Shown: piece by piece, positions 45,037 to 52,274 of the stretch | Position numbering within the stretch: the first letter of the stretch is position 1 | Layout of the letters: each line of letters begins with the position of its first letter | Assembly (NCBI RefSeq): GCF_016481305.1 | Contig: NZ_JAENBO010000003.1 | Coordinates: 124,001-188,000, forward strand | Reading direction: 5' to 3' | DNA: 64,000 bases | From: Streptococcus pacificus | GTDB taxonomy: Bacteria > Bacillota > Bacilli > Lactobacillales > Streptococcaceae | Made by a program: the position numbers and the translations under genes | The notes under the pieces: generated by a model | What the model saw: only the letters and a program-made list of their open reading frames with translations | What the model was told of the DNA's origin: nothing | Databases searched by the model: none

Positions 45037-45357
45037 TTAATCTGATAATAATTGATAGGCTTTTTGAAACTGCTTTTCACTTAGAACCTGATGGTTTGTT
45101 CCATCAACATAGTCCCCAATATAGCCATTTCGATACATGTAATAACCCATGAAGCCACCGCCACCAGCACTCCCAGTCATTCCCATTTTTAGGTTTGCTC
45201 TAGTATCTGGATTAAGACCAGCTAATAGGATTAAGACATGATTATCCACCCATCTCATATAGTTTTTGACAAAGGCTTGTTTGACCCAATCAGGTTGGTT
45301 AGAATCACGACTAACTTTCCAAACATCTACCTCTTTGCCACGATACATCGCTTTCAT
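45037..45357 (-). CDS. uncharacterised glycine-rich protein
   Basis: 106 residues. Basic N-terminus, then a glycine-rich centre (GSAGGGGFMGYYMYRNGYIGDYVDG) and a helical C-terminus; no signal peptide. I do not recognise the family. AGAAGG precedes the ATG. It is conserved in placement inside the immunity operon but function is unknown. Confidence 0.68.
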   Translation of the reverse strand: MKAMYRGKEVDVWKVSRDSNQPDWVKQAFVKNYMRWVDNHVLILLAGLNPDTRANLKMGMTGSAGGGGFMGYYMYRNGYIGDYVDGTNHQVLSEKQFQKAYQLLSD

Positions 45358-45369
45358 AATAACCTTCTT

Positions 45370-45696
45370 TCATCCAAGTGACAGTTTTAAAAATCGAAAT
45401 ACTAAAAAATGAAACAGAGAAGCACTCCCCGCTGTTGATAAACGTTCAATAGTATCGATTAATTTTCTAGCGTCTTCAGGAAGCGTCACACCCGCAGCCA
45501 CAATTTTTTGATTGACTGTTGAAACAAATTCCTTGGCTCTCTGTCGCAGAATCATATCATTTGACTTGCCTTCTTCTAGGAATACTAAAAAAGTCTTGGT
45601 CAAGTGATTTAAGTTGATTTTTTCATTAAGGGTGTACTCATCTCTAATGATTTGATACAAGTTTTTAACTGTTGCTTTTAGTGCCTTTTTCAACAT
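45370..45696 (-). CDS. immunity-like helical protein
   Basis: 108 residues, mostly helical, matching the layout of class II bacteriocin immunity proteins, with a C-terminal hydrophobic stretch. GVTLPEDARKLIDTIERL aligns with the same region in 45762-46085 and 47136-47471. The ATG at 45696 has AAAGGGG; the upstream extension has none. Partner bacteriocin unknown. Confidence 0.65.
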   Translation of the reverse strand: MLKKALKATVKNLYQIIRDEYTLNEKINLNHLTKTFLVFLEEGKSNDMILRQRAKEFVSTVNQKIVAAGVTLPEDARKLIDTIERLSTAGSASLFHFLVFRFLKLSLG

Positions 45697-45761
45697 TATT
45701 GACCCCTTTCTTGTCTCCAACCAGTAGATAGCCTTCATTACAAAATCATAACTTCTTTTGA

Positions 45762-46085
45762 TTATCCTTTAAATGCAAAAGGATGTATCTTGCTTGTCGT
45801 TTCAGATGAGCTGTTTAATGCCTGAATTTGATGCCATACCTCACTGCCTTCTTTCGATAAAACAATACCACCAGGCATTAAATGTCTTCCAAATACTATA
45901 ACAAAGCGGCGTAATTTAGAAGCTACTACAGTTTCACCTTCTTCTTTAGAGTGACGAAGGTCTAAAAATTCCTGGATCGTTTTGAGAGCATTTTGTTTAG
46001 GCTCACTAGCAATAGCCATGGCAGCAATTTCTTTTTCCAAGCTTGTCACTAAAGCAATACTTTTTTCTTTATAAGAGGTTGTCAT
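45762..46085 (-). CDS. immunity-like helical protein
   Basis: 107 residues, helical. GGIVLSKEGSEVWHQIQAL aligns with the two sibling genes. First gene of the operon controlled by the operator at 46196-46227, running to the CPBP gene at 43813. AGGAAAGG precedes the ATG. Confidence 0.68.
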   Translation of the reverse strand: MTTSYKEKSIALVTSLEKEIAAMAIASEPKQNALKTIQEFLDLRHSKEEGETVVASKLRRFVIVFGRHLMPGGIVLSKEGSEVWHQIQALNSSSETTSKIHPFAFKG

Positions 46086-46160
46086 AATTTTTTCCTTTCC
46101 TTTTTACATCATTGCGTATGTCATTGATTTTTAATACTATAGTGATGTTTTTATAACTAA

Positions 46161-46227
46161 ATAATAGCACAATAAATTATTTTAGTTATCCTTTTTCCTA
46201 AACAGTCATTGAAATTTCTTAAATGGG
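46161..46227 (-). promoter_or_regulatory. quorum operator-promoter P1 (immunity operon)
   Basis: Half-sites CCCATTTAAGA and ACTGTTTAGGA with a 10-bp spacer (46196-46227), then 29 bp to the -10 TATTAT (46161-46166). Confidence 0.85.
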
Positions 46228-46262
46228 GAAAAATTCTTCAAATCACAAAAACTTAAATCATT

Positions 46263-46329
46263 TCCATTCAAGAGCTTTTAGTAGCCGTTTAGGAAATGAA
46301 AAACATTTTTGGCGGATAAATGTTATACT
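46263..46329 (+). promoter_or_regulatory. quorum operator-promoter P2 (55-residue protein)
   Basis: Half-sites TCCATTCAAGA and GCCGTTTAGGA with a 10-bp spacer (46263-46294), then 29 bp to the extended -10 TGT-TATACT (46324-46329). Divergent from P1. Confidence 0.82.
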
Positions 46330-46378
46330 TAATTTACTTAAACTGTAATTGTACAAAAAATCTTATTGGAGGTTTCAA

Positions 46379-46546
46379 ATGAAAAAATTAGCTAAGTATG
46401 CTGGATTGCTGATTGCTTTTCTCTCTCTATCCTATCCGATTAAAGAATATTTTGGACGAGGAAGTTTGCTTGCAATTATTTTTTCCGGCCTAATTTTTCT
46501 AGTGCTTTATAGAGTCATTAATGAAAACAAAAAACATAAGAATTAA
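46379..46546 (+). CDS. small two-helix membrane protein
   Basis: 55 residues with two hydrophobic segments (about 7-22 and 33-48) and a charged tail. TTGGAGG lies 6 bases before the ATG. It has its own operator (P2), so it belongs to the quorum regulon. I do not recognise the family; a small immunity protein is one possibility. Confidence 0.72.
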   Translation: MKKLAKYAGLLIAFLSLSYPIKEYFGRGSLLAIIFSGLIFLVLYRVINENKKHKN

Positions 46547-46577
46547 GGAAATAGCTTGTAGCAGCAAAATATAGTTA

Positions 46578-46634
46578 TAAAAAAGCATTCTAAATTAGAC
46601 TTTAGGTTTAATGTTTAGAATGCTTTTTTATAAC
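46578..46634. terminator. bidirectional terminator
   Basis: Stem AAAAAAGCATTCTAAA with its complement near 46617-46632, between convergent genes. Confidence 0.8.
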
Positions 46635-46691
46635 ACTTGCTTTTTAACAAGTATGATTTCAAAAATAATGACTCAGATTCTCTACTTCTAT

Positions 46692-47066
46692 TCAAGCATT
46701 TTTCATTTTGATATTGCTAATACTGAGAACATAAATGGTCACATAAAAAATAATCAAAACATGACTGTAAAAGTAGAGGAGTTCAGGTTCTAATCCTTTG
46801 AAAATCATAAAAATATAATAAGAAATCAACAAGAGTTGAAACCATTTGGTCTGATTTAAAAAACTTTTAAAACGCTTTGAAATCTGTAAGGATGTTCGAT
46901 CCGTTTTTAATGATTTATTAATCAACCAATAGATAGATACTTCAAATAGAGAGCTGTACAACAGTAACCACAATATGTTCAAATAAGGAATAGATATCAT
47001 TAATCCAGTCAGACCAGATAGTATGATATTTAATAAAATGGGTAACAGTACTTTGTATTTATTCAT
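46692..47066 (-). CDS. membrane protein of unknown function
   Basis: 124 residues with four hydrophobic segments separated by short basic loops. No recognised motif. It lies 69 bp after the immunity-like gene at 47136 and is probably co-transcribed. Similar small membrane genes occur in blp loci, but I cannot name this one. Confidence 0.65.
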   Translation of the reverse strand: MNKYKVLLPILLNIILSGLTGLMISIPYLNILWLLLYSSLFEVSIYWLINKSLKTDRTSLQISKRFKSFLNQTKWFQLLLISYYIFMIFKGLEPELLYFYSHVLIIFYVTIYVLSISNIKMKNA

Positions 47067-47135
47067 GAGTTGCCACTTTCTTTTAACAAATAATTTAATC
47101 TTTCAGCAAAATCACAAGCTTTGAAAATGGTCTTA

Positions 47136-47471
47136 TCATATTTTAAAGAAGGCGCCATGTCCTTTGTCACTATATTTAGCATTGATGTCTTCAATAGAAC
47201 GGCAAAGTTCACTTTCTTCAGTGGTCAATGTCACTGGTCCATCATGCTTAATAGCACCAATCTCTTTGATTAACCACTTCACTTTTAAAGAAATACTTAA
47301 AATACTACCACCTTTTGGAGAAATTTCCTTAAGCCCTTCATCAATTTTAGCCACTATGGCTTGGTGAAAGGTATCGTCATAAGATGCCATTTTTTCTTTG
47401 AAGGATTCTATTAAGGGCACAATAGTAGCTTGAAATTCTGCTGTTTTATCATCTTTTTTTGTATGAAACAT
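47136..47471 (-). CDS. immunity-like helical protein
   Basis: 111 residues, predicted helical and soluble. PVTLTTEESELCRSIEDI aligns with the two sibling proteins. The ATG at 47471 has GGAGG 8 bases upstream. No operator of the nine-site pattern lies upstream, so it may be expressed constitutively from the -10-like TATAAT at 47528-47533. Confidence 0.65.
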   Translation of the reverse strand: MFHTKKDDKTAEFQATIVPLIESFKEKMASYDDTFHQAIVAKIDEGLKEISPKGGSILSISLKVKWLIKEIGAIKHDGPVTLTTEESELCRSIEDINAKYSDKGHGAFFKI

Positions 47472-47772
47472 TTGTATAACCTCCAATTATTCTTTGCATT
47501 AATTATGGTAAAAACATGTTCTTGAATATTATAGATCATTTTATTTGAAAGGTGGAACTGTTCAAATGATTTACTTTCTTGACTATTTCTCTAAATACAA
47601 CAATTCCTTTTCGAAAAATTGAAGAGTGAGGATACTCTTTAATATCAAATCTCCTTGATAAAAAACTCCCCACTATATGTTATTTAAAAACCAATTCTTC
47701 AATATTCATTTTTTTATGATATAAAAATCATTTCAATTTCCATTCATATTGTATAAAAATATATTGTTTTTT
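47472..47772. other. intergenic region
   Basis: Holds a possible -10 (47528-47533) for the immunity-like gene and AT-rich sequence after the thioredoxin gene. No operator or supported gene found. Confidence 0.5.
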
Positions 47773-48747
47773 TCAATTACTTTTATATTGTTTTTTGATA
47801 AAACTTGCCACTGATAAAGTCATCATCCCCAAAAAACTTAACCAAATTCCAGATGTTGCATTAGTTTTTGGTAATTCAGCCATTTTACTTTTTTCTGTAT
47901 GTGATAATGTTTGTTTTATAAGTTTTGGATATTCTTGTTTTTCATTGGTTAAAGTCTCAACAAAGGATTTTTTATCAGAATTGTTTTCTGATTGTGACTC
48001 TTTAGATTGATTTAATTCTTTTGAATTTTTGTTTGGAATATTGTCATCAATGGTGTTTTGAATGGTTTTTGATGGCTCTGATGATGTGCCTTCTTTATTT
48101 TCTGCTAGTTGATCTGGTTTATCTTCTTTGTCTTCTTCCATAGGTGACTCTGGTTGTTTATTCAAATAAAGGTAGTCATAAAGTTGTTGAGCATCTAGAC
48201 CTCCACCTACCCATCCTGATACAGGTTTACCATTTTTTAAGTAAAGAATTGTTGGAGTCCCTGGAATCCCTATGGTTTTAAATAATAATTCTTGGGCTGC
48301 TTCATCAAAATCTTCACCATCAATATCATAATACTCTAGATTACCATTGATAAGTTGATTAAATTCTTTCAAAGTTGGAGAAAATTGGCGACAATAGTAA
48401 CACGTTTCACGACCAAAATAGAGTGTATGTTCTAGATTATCTTCAGTAAGTGCAGATTTAACATCTTCAATAGTGATTTTCTTAAAATCAGCTACATTAA
48501 CCGCATACTCTTCTACAGTAATTTCAACAGCATTTGACTCCATTTCCGTTTCATCAGAAGTAGTTGTTGCTTCTTCTACTTCTGTTTTCTCTGATTCTGA
48601 AATAGAATTTGGAATGTCACTAACCACAGTAGTGGACTGATTTGGATTATTAGTACTTTCAATGTCGTCAGCTAAAACAACAGTAGCTGTCAGTGTTGCA
48701 ATAACAGCCGAACTAAGTAAAAGTGATTTAAGTATTTGTTTTTTCAT
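47773..48747 (-). CDS. thioredoxin-like bacteriocin accessory protein, wall anchored
   Basis: 324 residues: Sec signal peptide (about 1-26), acidic linker, thioredoxin domain with CYYC at 116-119 and the cis-Pro loop IPGTPTIL, a polar spacer (about 205-290) and a C-terminal sorting signal LPKTN (292-296), hydrophobic segment and basic tail. Bta/PedC-type proteins oxidise disulfides in class II bacteriocins. ATG at 48747 has AAAGGAG. Its promoter (P3) carries the quorum operator. LPKTN is a variant of LPxTG. Confidence 0.85.
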   Translation of the reverse strand: MKKQILKSLLLSSAVIATLTATVVLADDIESTNNPNQSTTVVSDIPNSISESEKTEVEEATTTSDETEMESNAVEITVEEYAVNVADFKKITIEDVKSALTEDNLEHTLYFGRETCYYCRQFSPTLKEFNQLINGNLEYYDIDGEDFDEAAQELLFKTIGIPGTPTILYLKNGKPVSGWVGGGLDAQQLYDYLYLNKQPESPMEEDKEDKPDQLAENKEGTSSEPSKTIQNTIDDNIPNKNSKELNQSKESQSENNSDKKSFVETLTNEKQEYPKLIKQTLSHTEKSKMAELPKTNATSGIWLSFLGMMTLSVASFIKKQYKSN

Positions 48748-48777
48748 TTTAAACTCCTTTTGTTTTTTTATAAAATT

Positions 48778-48844
48778 AGTATACACAGATTTATTTTTCA
48801 AATACTATAAAATCCTAAACAGTCACTTAAACGTCCCGAATGGT
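48778..48844 (-). promoter_or_regulatory. quorum operator-promoter P3 (thioredoxin protein)
   Basis: Half-sites ACCATTCGGGA and ACTGTTTAGGA (48813-48844), 29 bp to the -10 TATACT (48778-48783). Confidence 0.86.
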
Positions 48845-48902
48845 AAAATCAGTGTTTTTTGAGAAATAATAAGACATTTATATGACTGGATAACTTAATG
48901 AT

Positions 48903-49508
48903 TTAAAATAACAATACGTAAAGAGTTATAAAGCTATTATATCCCATATGGCATAGAATCGGTACGAGTAGATTTTTACTTGATTTTAAAGAGAGGGCGA
49001 AAATGGATGCAGAAAGTGCATAATAGATAAATGAAACGATATTAGTGGGCTCATGCAATAAAGCAAAGACGCAAGTCGTTAAGATAATACCTAACCAAGA
49101 ATTTTTAAAAACACCTTCTTGGATTAATCCTCTGAACGTTAATTCTTCTTGAATTGGGCCTAAAACTGAAACGGTAACAATAAATGAAAGACTGAGCCCT
49201 TTCGTTATTTTTTCATAAAGATAATCAGAATTATTGCTTGTTACATCAAAAATACTGGTATAAATGAAAAGTAGTGCAATAGAAAGTCCTAAAAAGAACA
49301 ACCATTGAAAAAATTGTTTTTTGGTTAGAAAACCGAGACTAACAACATTTTCTTTTTTAATAAACCAAATAAATAGCGTTAAAAGTAAAAGATTGATGAT
49401 TATAACTAATAGTTCATTTTTACTTCTCATATTGAGATTATAATTCAGAGCACCAGAAATAACTGGTAACATCATTCCAATAAAAAAGTATTTAATTTTT
49501 TTGAACAT
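48903..49508 (-). CDS. CPBP family membrane protease-like protein
   Basis: 201 residues, about six membrane segments; EELTFRG near residue 123, LLHEP near 160 and CHMGYN near 190 give the CPBP motifs. Paralogue of 43813-44424. Probable self-immunity protein under its own operator P4. Confidence 0.85.
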   Translation of the reverse strand: MFKKIKYFFIGMMLPVISGALNYNLNMRSKNELLVIIINLLLLTLFIWFIKKENVVSLGFLTKKQFFQWLFFLGLSIALLFIYTSIFDVTSNNSDYLYEKITKGLSLSFIVTVSVLGPIQEELTFRGLIQEGVFKNSWLGIILTTCVFALLHEPTNIVSFIYYALSASIFALSLKSSKNLLVPILCHMGYNSFITLYVLLF

Positions 49509-49583
49509 GTTATTCTCCTATAACTAAAAAGTGAACATGATTTTTGGAAGAATTTTTCCAAATTTTGATATCATTCTTAATTT

Positions 49584-49650
49584 ATTATCTCAAAAATTAA
49601 GAGAAATATTCTATTAAATCTTAAACAGTCATTAAAACGTCCTGAATGGA
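49584..49650 (-). promoter_or_regulatory. quorum operator-promoter P4 (second CPBP gene)
   Basis: Half-sites TCCATTCAGGA and ACTGTTTAAGA (49619-49650), 29 bp to the -10 GATAAT (49584-49589). Confidence 0.85.
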
Positions 49651-49687
49651 GAACTTATCTAAATGTTAATTCTAAAAAACACCTCAA

Positions 49688-50820
49688 TTGTCAAGTAAAG
49701 TGCAACAAATTGTTTATCTGACTAAGTCATTAGTTCTTAAACTGTTTGAGCTAGCTCAAACAGTTTTTTAGCAGACTGATAGTTGTGTATCCTTCTAAGT
49801 CTGTCATTAATAGCTTGAGTATAGATAACTAGGTTTTCTTGAGTCAAACCAGTTAGTGAAACGCCTTTAGGAACAAACTCCCTAAGTAAGCCATTGAAAT
49901 TCTCATTTGTCCCACGTTCGTGAGATGAATAAGCATGAGCAAAATAAACCTCAATGCCTTCTAATTCGCTTAATAAAGAAAACTCACTCCTATTATCAGC
50001 TGTGATTGACTTGATGGGATAGCTTTTCAGATAATATAAAACAGTTTGATTCACATATCCAGTTTTCTTCTCAGGAAATTTAATAGTTAGTGCATATCTT
50101 GTTTGACGTTCAACTAAGGTCATAATGGTAGGCTCACCAGCAGTTTTCAATCTAAGTACTGAGTCAATCTCCCAGCGTCCAAAAGTCGAACGGTCATTAA
50201 TTGAATGAAATCTTTGATCAATGGAAGTTCCAAGGTGTTTCTTGGTTGATGGACGTTTCTTAGTTTTTTTCGAATGTGAACAATTTTGGTTGAATTAATT
50301 GCTTTAATAGGTATTAGTCCCTGATGAATGTAGTATAGAGTGTTTTAGCTCTTGGAATGATTTCTTCAGGATGTTTAATCTTATAAACATGGATAAAAGT
50401 ATCAACACTATAAATCCTAGGTTTAGTGGTCATCGCTTCTGTAAAAGCTGTCAGAAAGTTCTTCGATAGTCTCTCAAATTTCAGGTAGTAACTAACTTCT
50501 TAGCTTTGTAATAACGGTTTTGAGCTGTTTCTGCGAAGTATTGTCCGTAATACACTTTCTTACCGTTTACTTGCTTCACTTGCCTAACAGTTCCACGTTT
50601 TATTTCACGTGAAATAGTTGAGCGATGTCTCCCCAAACGTCGAGCAATTTCGGCTAATGTCAAACCCTCAGACAAGTTAACTTCAATTCTCCTACATTCT
50701 AATTCAGAAAGATGGCGATAAAGGTGTTTTATGGTAGAATTTCATCTTTCCTTTATACTGTGTTTTACAACTTTAGTATATCAGATGAATATGTCTGTTT
50801 TGTTGCACTTCATTTTACAA
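49688..50820 (-). mobile_element. IS30-family insertion sequence remnant
   Basis: About 1.13 kb bounded by imperfect inverted repeats (49688-49709 and 50799-50820, sharing AAGTGCAACAAA). The transposase is broken. The size and HTH-DDE layout fit IS30 (IS1239-like). No clear target duplication. Confidence 0.78.
49737..50740 (-). pseudogene. IS30-family transposase, disrupted
   Basis: Two intact pieces: an N-terminal HTH segment at 50481-50675 (LAEIARRLGRHRSTISREIKRG) and a C-terminal catalytic piece at 49737-50150 (ITADNRSEF, HERGTNENFNGLLREF). Between them the homology continues across changed frames and stops, so no functional transposase is made. Confidence 0.82.
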
Positions 50821-50837
50821 CAGGACAAAAAACAAGA

Positions 50838-50865
50838 AACGATAAAGTTAATTAACTTTATCGTT
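50838..50865 (-). terminator. terminator after the proline-rich peptide gene
   Basis: 28-base perfect palindrome (AACGATAAAG / CTTTATCGTT) followed on the minus side by a T run. Confidence 0.75.
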
Positions 50866-50880
50866 AATCGTTTAATTAGA

Positions 50881-51036
50881 CTACATCATTTCTGCCTTAG
50901 GTTTTACCGGAGTTGGATAAGGGATAGGTTTCGGATATTTAAAAATAGGTGTAAGACCTTGATTATTGAAAAGATTTCTTACATTTCCTCCAATAATATA
51001 ACAAAGTTCAGAAACTGTTAATTCCTTTATATACAT
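50881..51036 (-). CDS. proline-rich double-glycine peptide precursor
   Basis: 51 residues, too short for most calls. A 17-residue leader ending ELCYIIGG is followed by a 34-residue basic mature part with repeated prolines (IFKYPKPIPYPTPVKP) and no cysteine. AAGGAG is 9 bases upstream of the ATG. Export by the C39 ABC transporter at 52275 is likely. Not similar to peptides I know; antimicrobial or signalling use is unproven. Confidence 0.75.
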   Translation of the reverse strand: MYIKELTVSELCYIIGGNVRNLFNNQGLTPIFKYPKPIPYPTPVKPKAEMM

Positions 51037-51358
51037 TTATAATGTCTCCTTATAATTAATAATTTAAACTCAGTATTTGACTAGTTAAACAAAGAAAAGA
51101 TAATTTTTTACTTAATTTCATAATAGAACCTTAAAAAAATTTTATGAAAACAGATGTATGTCATAATTCATAACAGCTAATAACTTACTTCTTGAAAATT
51201 TAAGAGATTAAGAAATATTTTGTTATATTTACTATCTTACTATTAGTCAAAAAGTATAAATTATACCTGATAAAATCTAAACAAATAATTAAATAAAAAT
51301 AAATTCCCACAATACTGTTTGGTTAGTACAATATATTATATTCATATTTTTTAATCAT
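51037..51358. other. intergenic region with possible tiny ORF
   Basis: A 21-codon minus ORF (51056-51121) has AAGG before its ATG but no recognisable features. A TATAAT at 51260-51265 could be a promoter for the proline-rich peptide; no quorum operator precedes it. Confidence 0.4.
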
Positions 51359-51559
51359 TTAACACTGAGGTAAAATTTTACCTGGATAAGCAGGTGTATA
51401 GTTGAAGCATACTGGCACACTTCCTCCATGCCTATAGTTTTGACTCAACCACCCTTCAATTTTTGACCAAACAACTTCTGGATGAAATATAGATCGAGGA
51501 TTACTTCCACCATTAATTAACTCTAGTTTATATAAATCAATCACATTATATTTTTCCAT
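51359..51559 (-). CDS. double-glycine peptide with C-terminal cysteine loop (A)
   Basis: 66 residues: an 18-residue leader ending KLELINGG and a 48-residue mature peptide with cysteines at 33 and 48 around the PAYP motif (VPVCFNYTPAYP ... LPQC). The ATG at 51559 has GGAGG 11 bases upstream; the upstream ATG leaves no site. Paralogue of 51578-51778. A disulfide between the two cysteines is likely. Confidence 0.82.
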   Translation of the reverse strand: MEKYNVIDLYKLELINGGSNPRSIFHPEVVWSKIEGWLSQNYRHGGSVPVCFNYTPAYPGKILPQC

Positions 51560-51577
51560 TTTTCCATTTTCCTCCAT

Positions 51578-51778
51578 TTAACAAGGCAAGACCGGTGCAG
51601 GATATGCAGGTCCATAGTGATAACAAATAGGTTGATGCCATTTTCTCGCAGGTTGATGAGCCAGTCCTCTTCCAATTATTTCCCCAATTCCATATAAATC
51701 AATCATTGGATTCCAAGGAACCCCTGCACCTGAAATTACTTCTAATTCAGATTCTATTAACATTTCAAAATTTTTCAT
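51578..51778 (-). CDS. double-glycine peptide with C-terminal cysteine loop (B)
   Basis: 66 residues: an 18-residue leader ending ELEVISGA (GA rather than GG) and a 48-residue mature peptide with cysteines at 34 and 48 (PICYHYGPAYPAPVLPC). GGAG 7 bases before the ATG at 51778. Same length and motif as peptide A; together they could be a two-peptide bacteriocin. Confidence 0.82.
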   Translation of the reverse strand: MKNFEMLIESELEVISGAGVPWNPMIDLYGIGEIIGRGLAHQPARKWHQPICYHYGPAYPAPVLPC

Positions 51779-51794
51779 CATTTTTCTCCATCAA

Positions 51795-51977
51795 TTAACC
51801 TAGATTTGTACAATACCAATGTTTTCCTTTATCCATAATACACTTTTCATCAGTATATCCTGCAATAACACCATAAACAAAGGCACCACCTAGGAGCCAT
51901 CCAACAATGCCTCCTTCAACAGTGCTAAGCACATCATTATCTATTGTTTCAAACTTATTAACTGTCTTTTTGTTCAT
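51795..51977 (-). CDS. class II bacteriocin-like double-glycine peptide
   Basis: 60 residues: a 23-residue leader ending VLSTVEGG and a 37-residue mature peptide with a hydrophobic GxxxG-rich helix (GWLLGGAFVYGVIAG) and cysteines at 23 and 33. First gene after the operator at 52073. AGGAG precedes the ATG. Confidence 0.83.
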   Translation of the reverse strand: MNKKTVNKFETIDNDVLSTVEGGIVGWLLGGAFVYGVIAGYTDEKCIMDKGKHWYCTNLG

Positions 51978-52037
51978 ATCGAATTTCTCCTATATTTATG
52001 TTTTTTTATTTTGTCTTGTTGCAACTTTGACAAACTT

Positions 52038-52104
52038 AGTTTAACACAATCAATATATTTTTCTTTGTCATTTCCTGAACAGTCATTGAAATTTCCTAAA
52101 TCGA
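52038..52104 (-). promoter_or_regulatory. quorum operator-promoter P5 (bacteriocin operon)
   Basis: Half-sites TCGATTTAGGA and ACTGTTCAGGA (52073-52104), 29 bp to the -10 TAAACT (52038-52043). Confidence 0.84.
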
Positions 52105-52175
52105 AAATAATAACCATTTAAGATTAAAAATCAACCTTTTAGGTAGTGTAACTCAAAATAATTTTTTATAGTTTT

Positions 52176-52242
52176 ACCATTCTGGACGTTTTAATGACCA
52201 TTCCGGATTTATAATTATTTTTTTGTTGTTATATGTCATAAT
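52176..52242 (+). promoter_or_regulatory. quorum operator-promoter P6 (ABC exporter)
   Basis: Half-sites ACCATTCTGGA and ACCATTCCGGA (52176-52207), 29 bp to the extended -10 TGT-CATAAT (52237-52242). Divergent from P5. Confidence 0.88.
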
Positions 52243-52274
52243 AAATTTGTGATTTTAAGAAAGGAAAAGTTAAC

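Noticed and set aside
47559-47573. Possible tenth quorum operator before 47471
   Set aside because: Half-site matches are poor and spacing to the TATAAT does not fit the fixed geometry.
47536-47709. Minus-strand frame with one internal stop, possible broken small gene
   Set aside because: No ribosome binding site, no recognisable product and only 47 residues after the stop.
50731-51021. 96-residue plus-strand ORF
   Set aside because: Overlaps the IS end and is antisense to the proline-rich peptide gene with its clear leader and RBS.
51056-51121. 21-codon minus ORF with AAGG before ATG
   Set aside because: Too short, no leader or motif; kept only as a note for the intergenic region.
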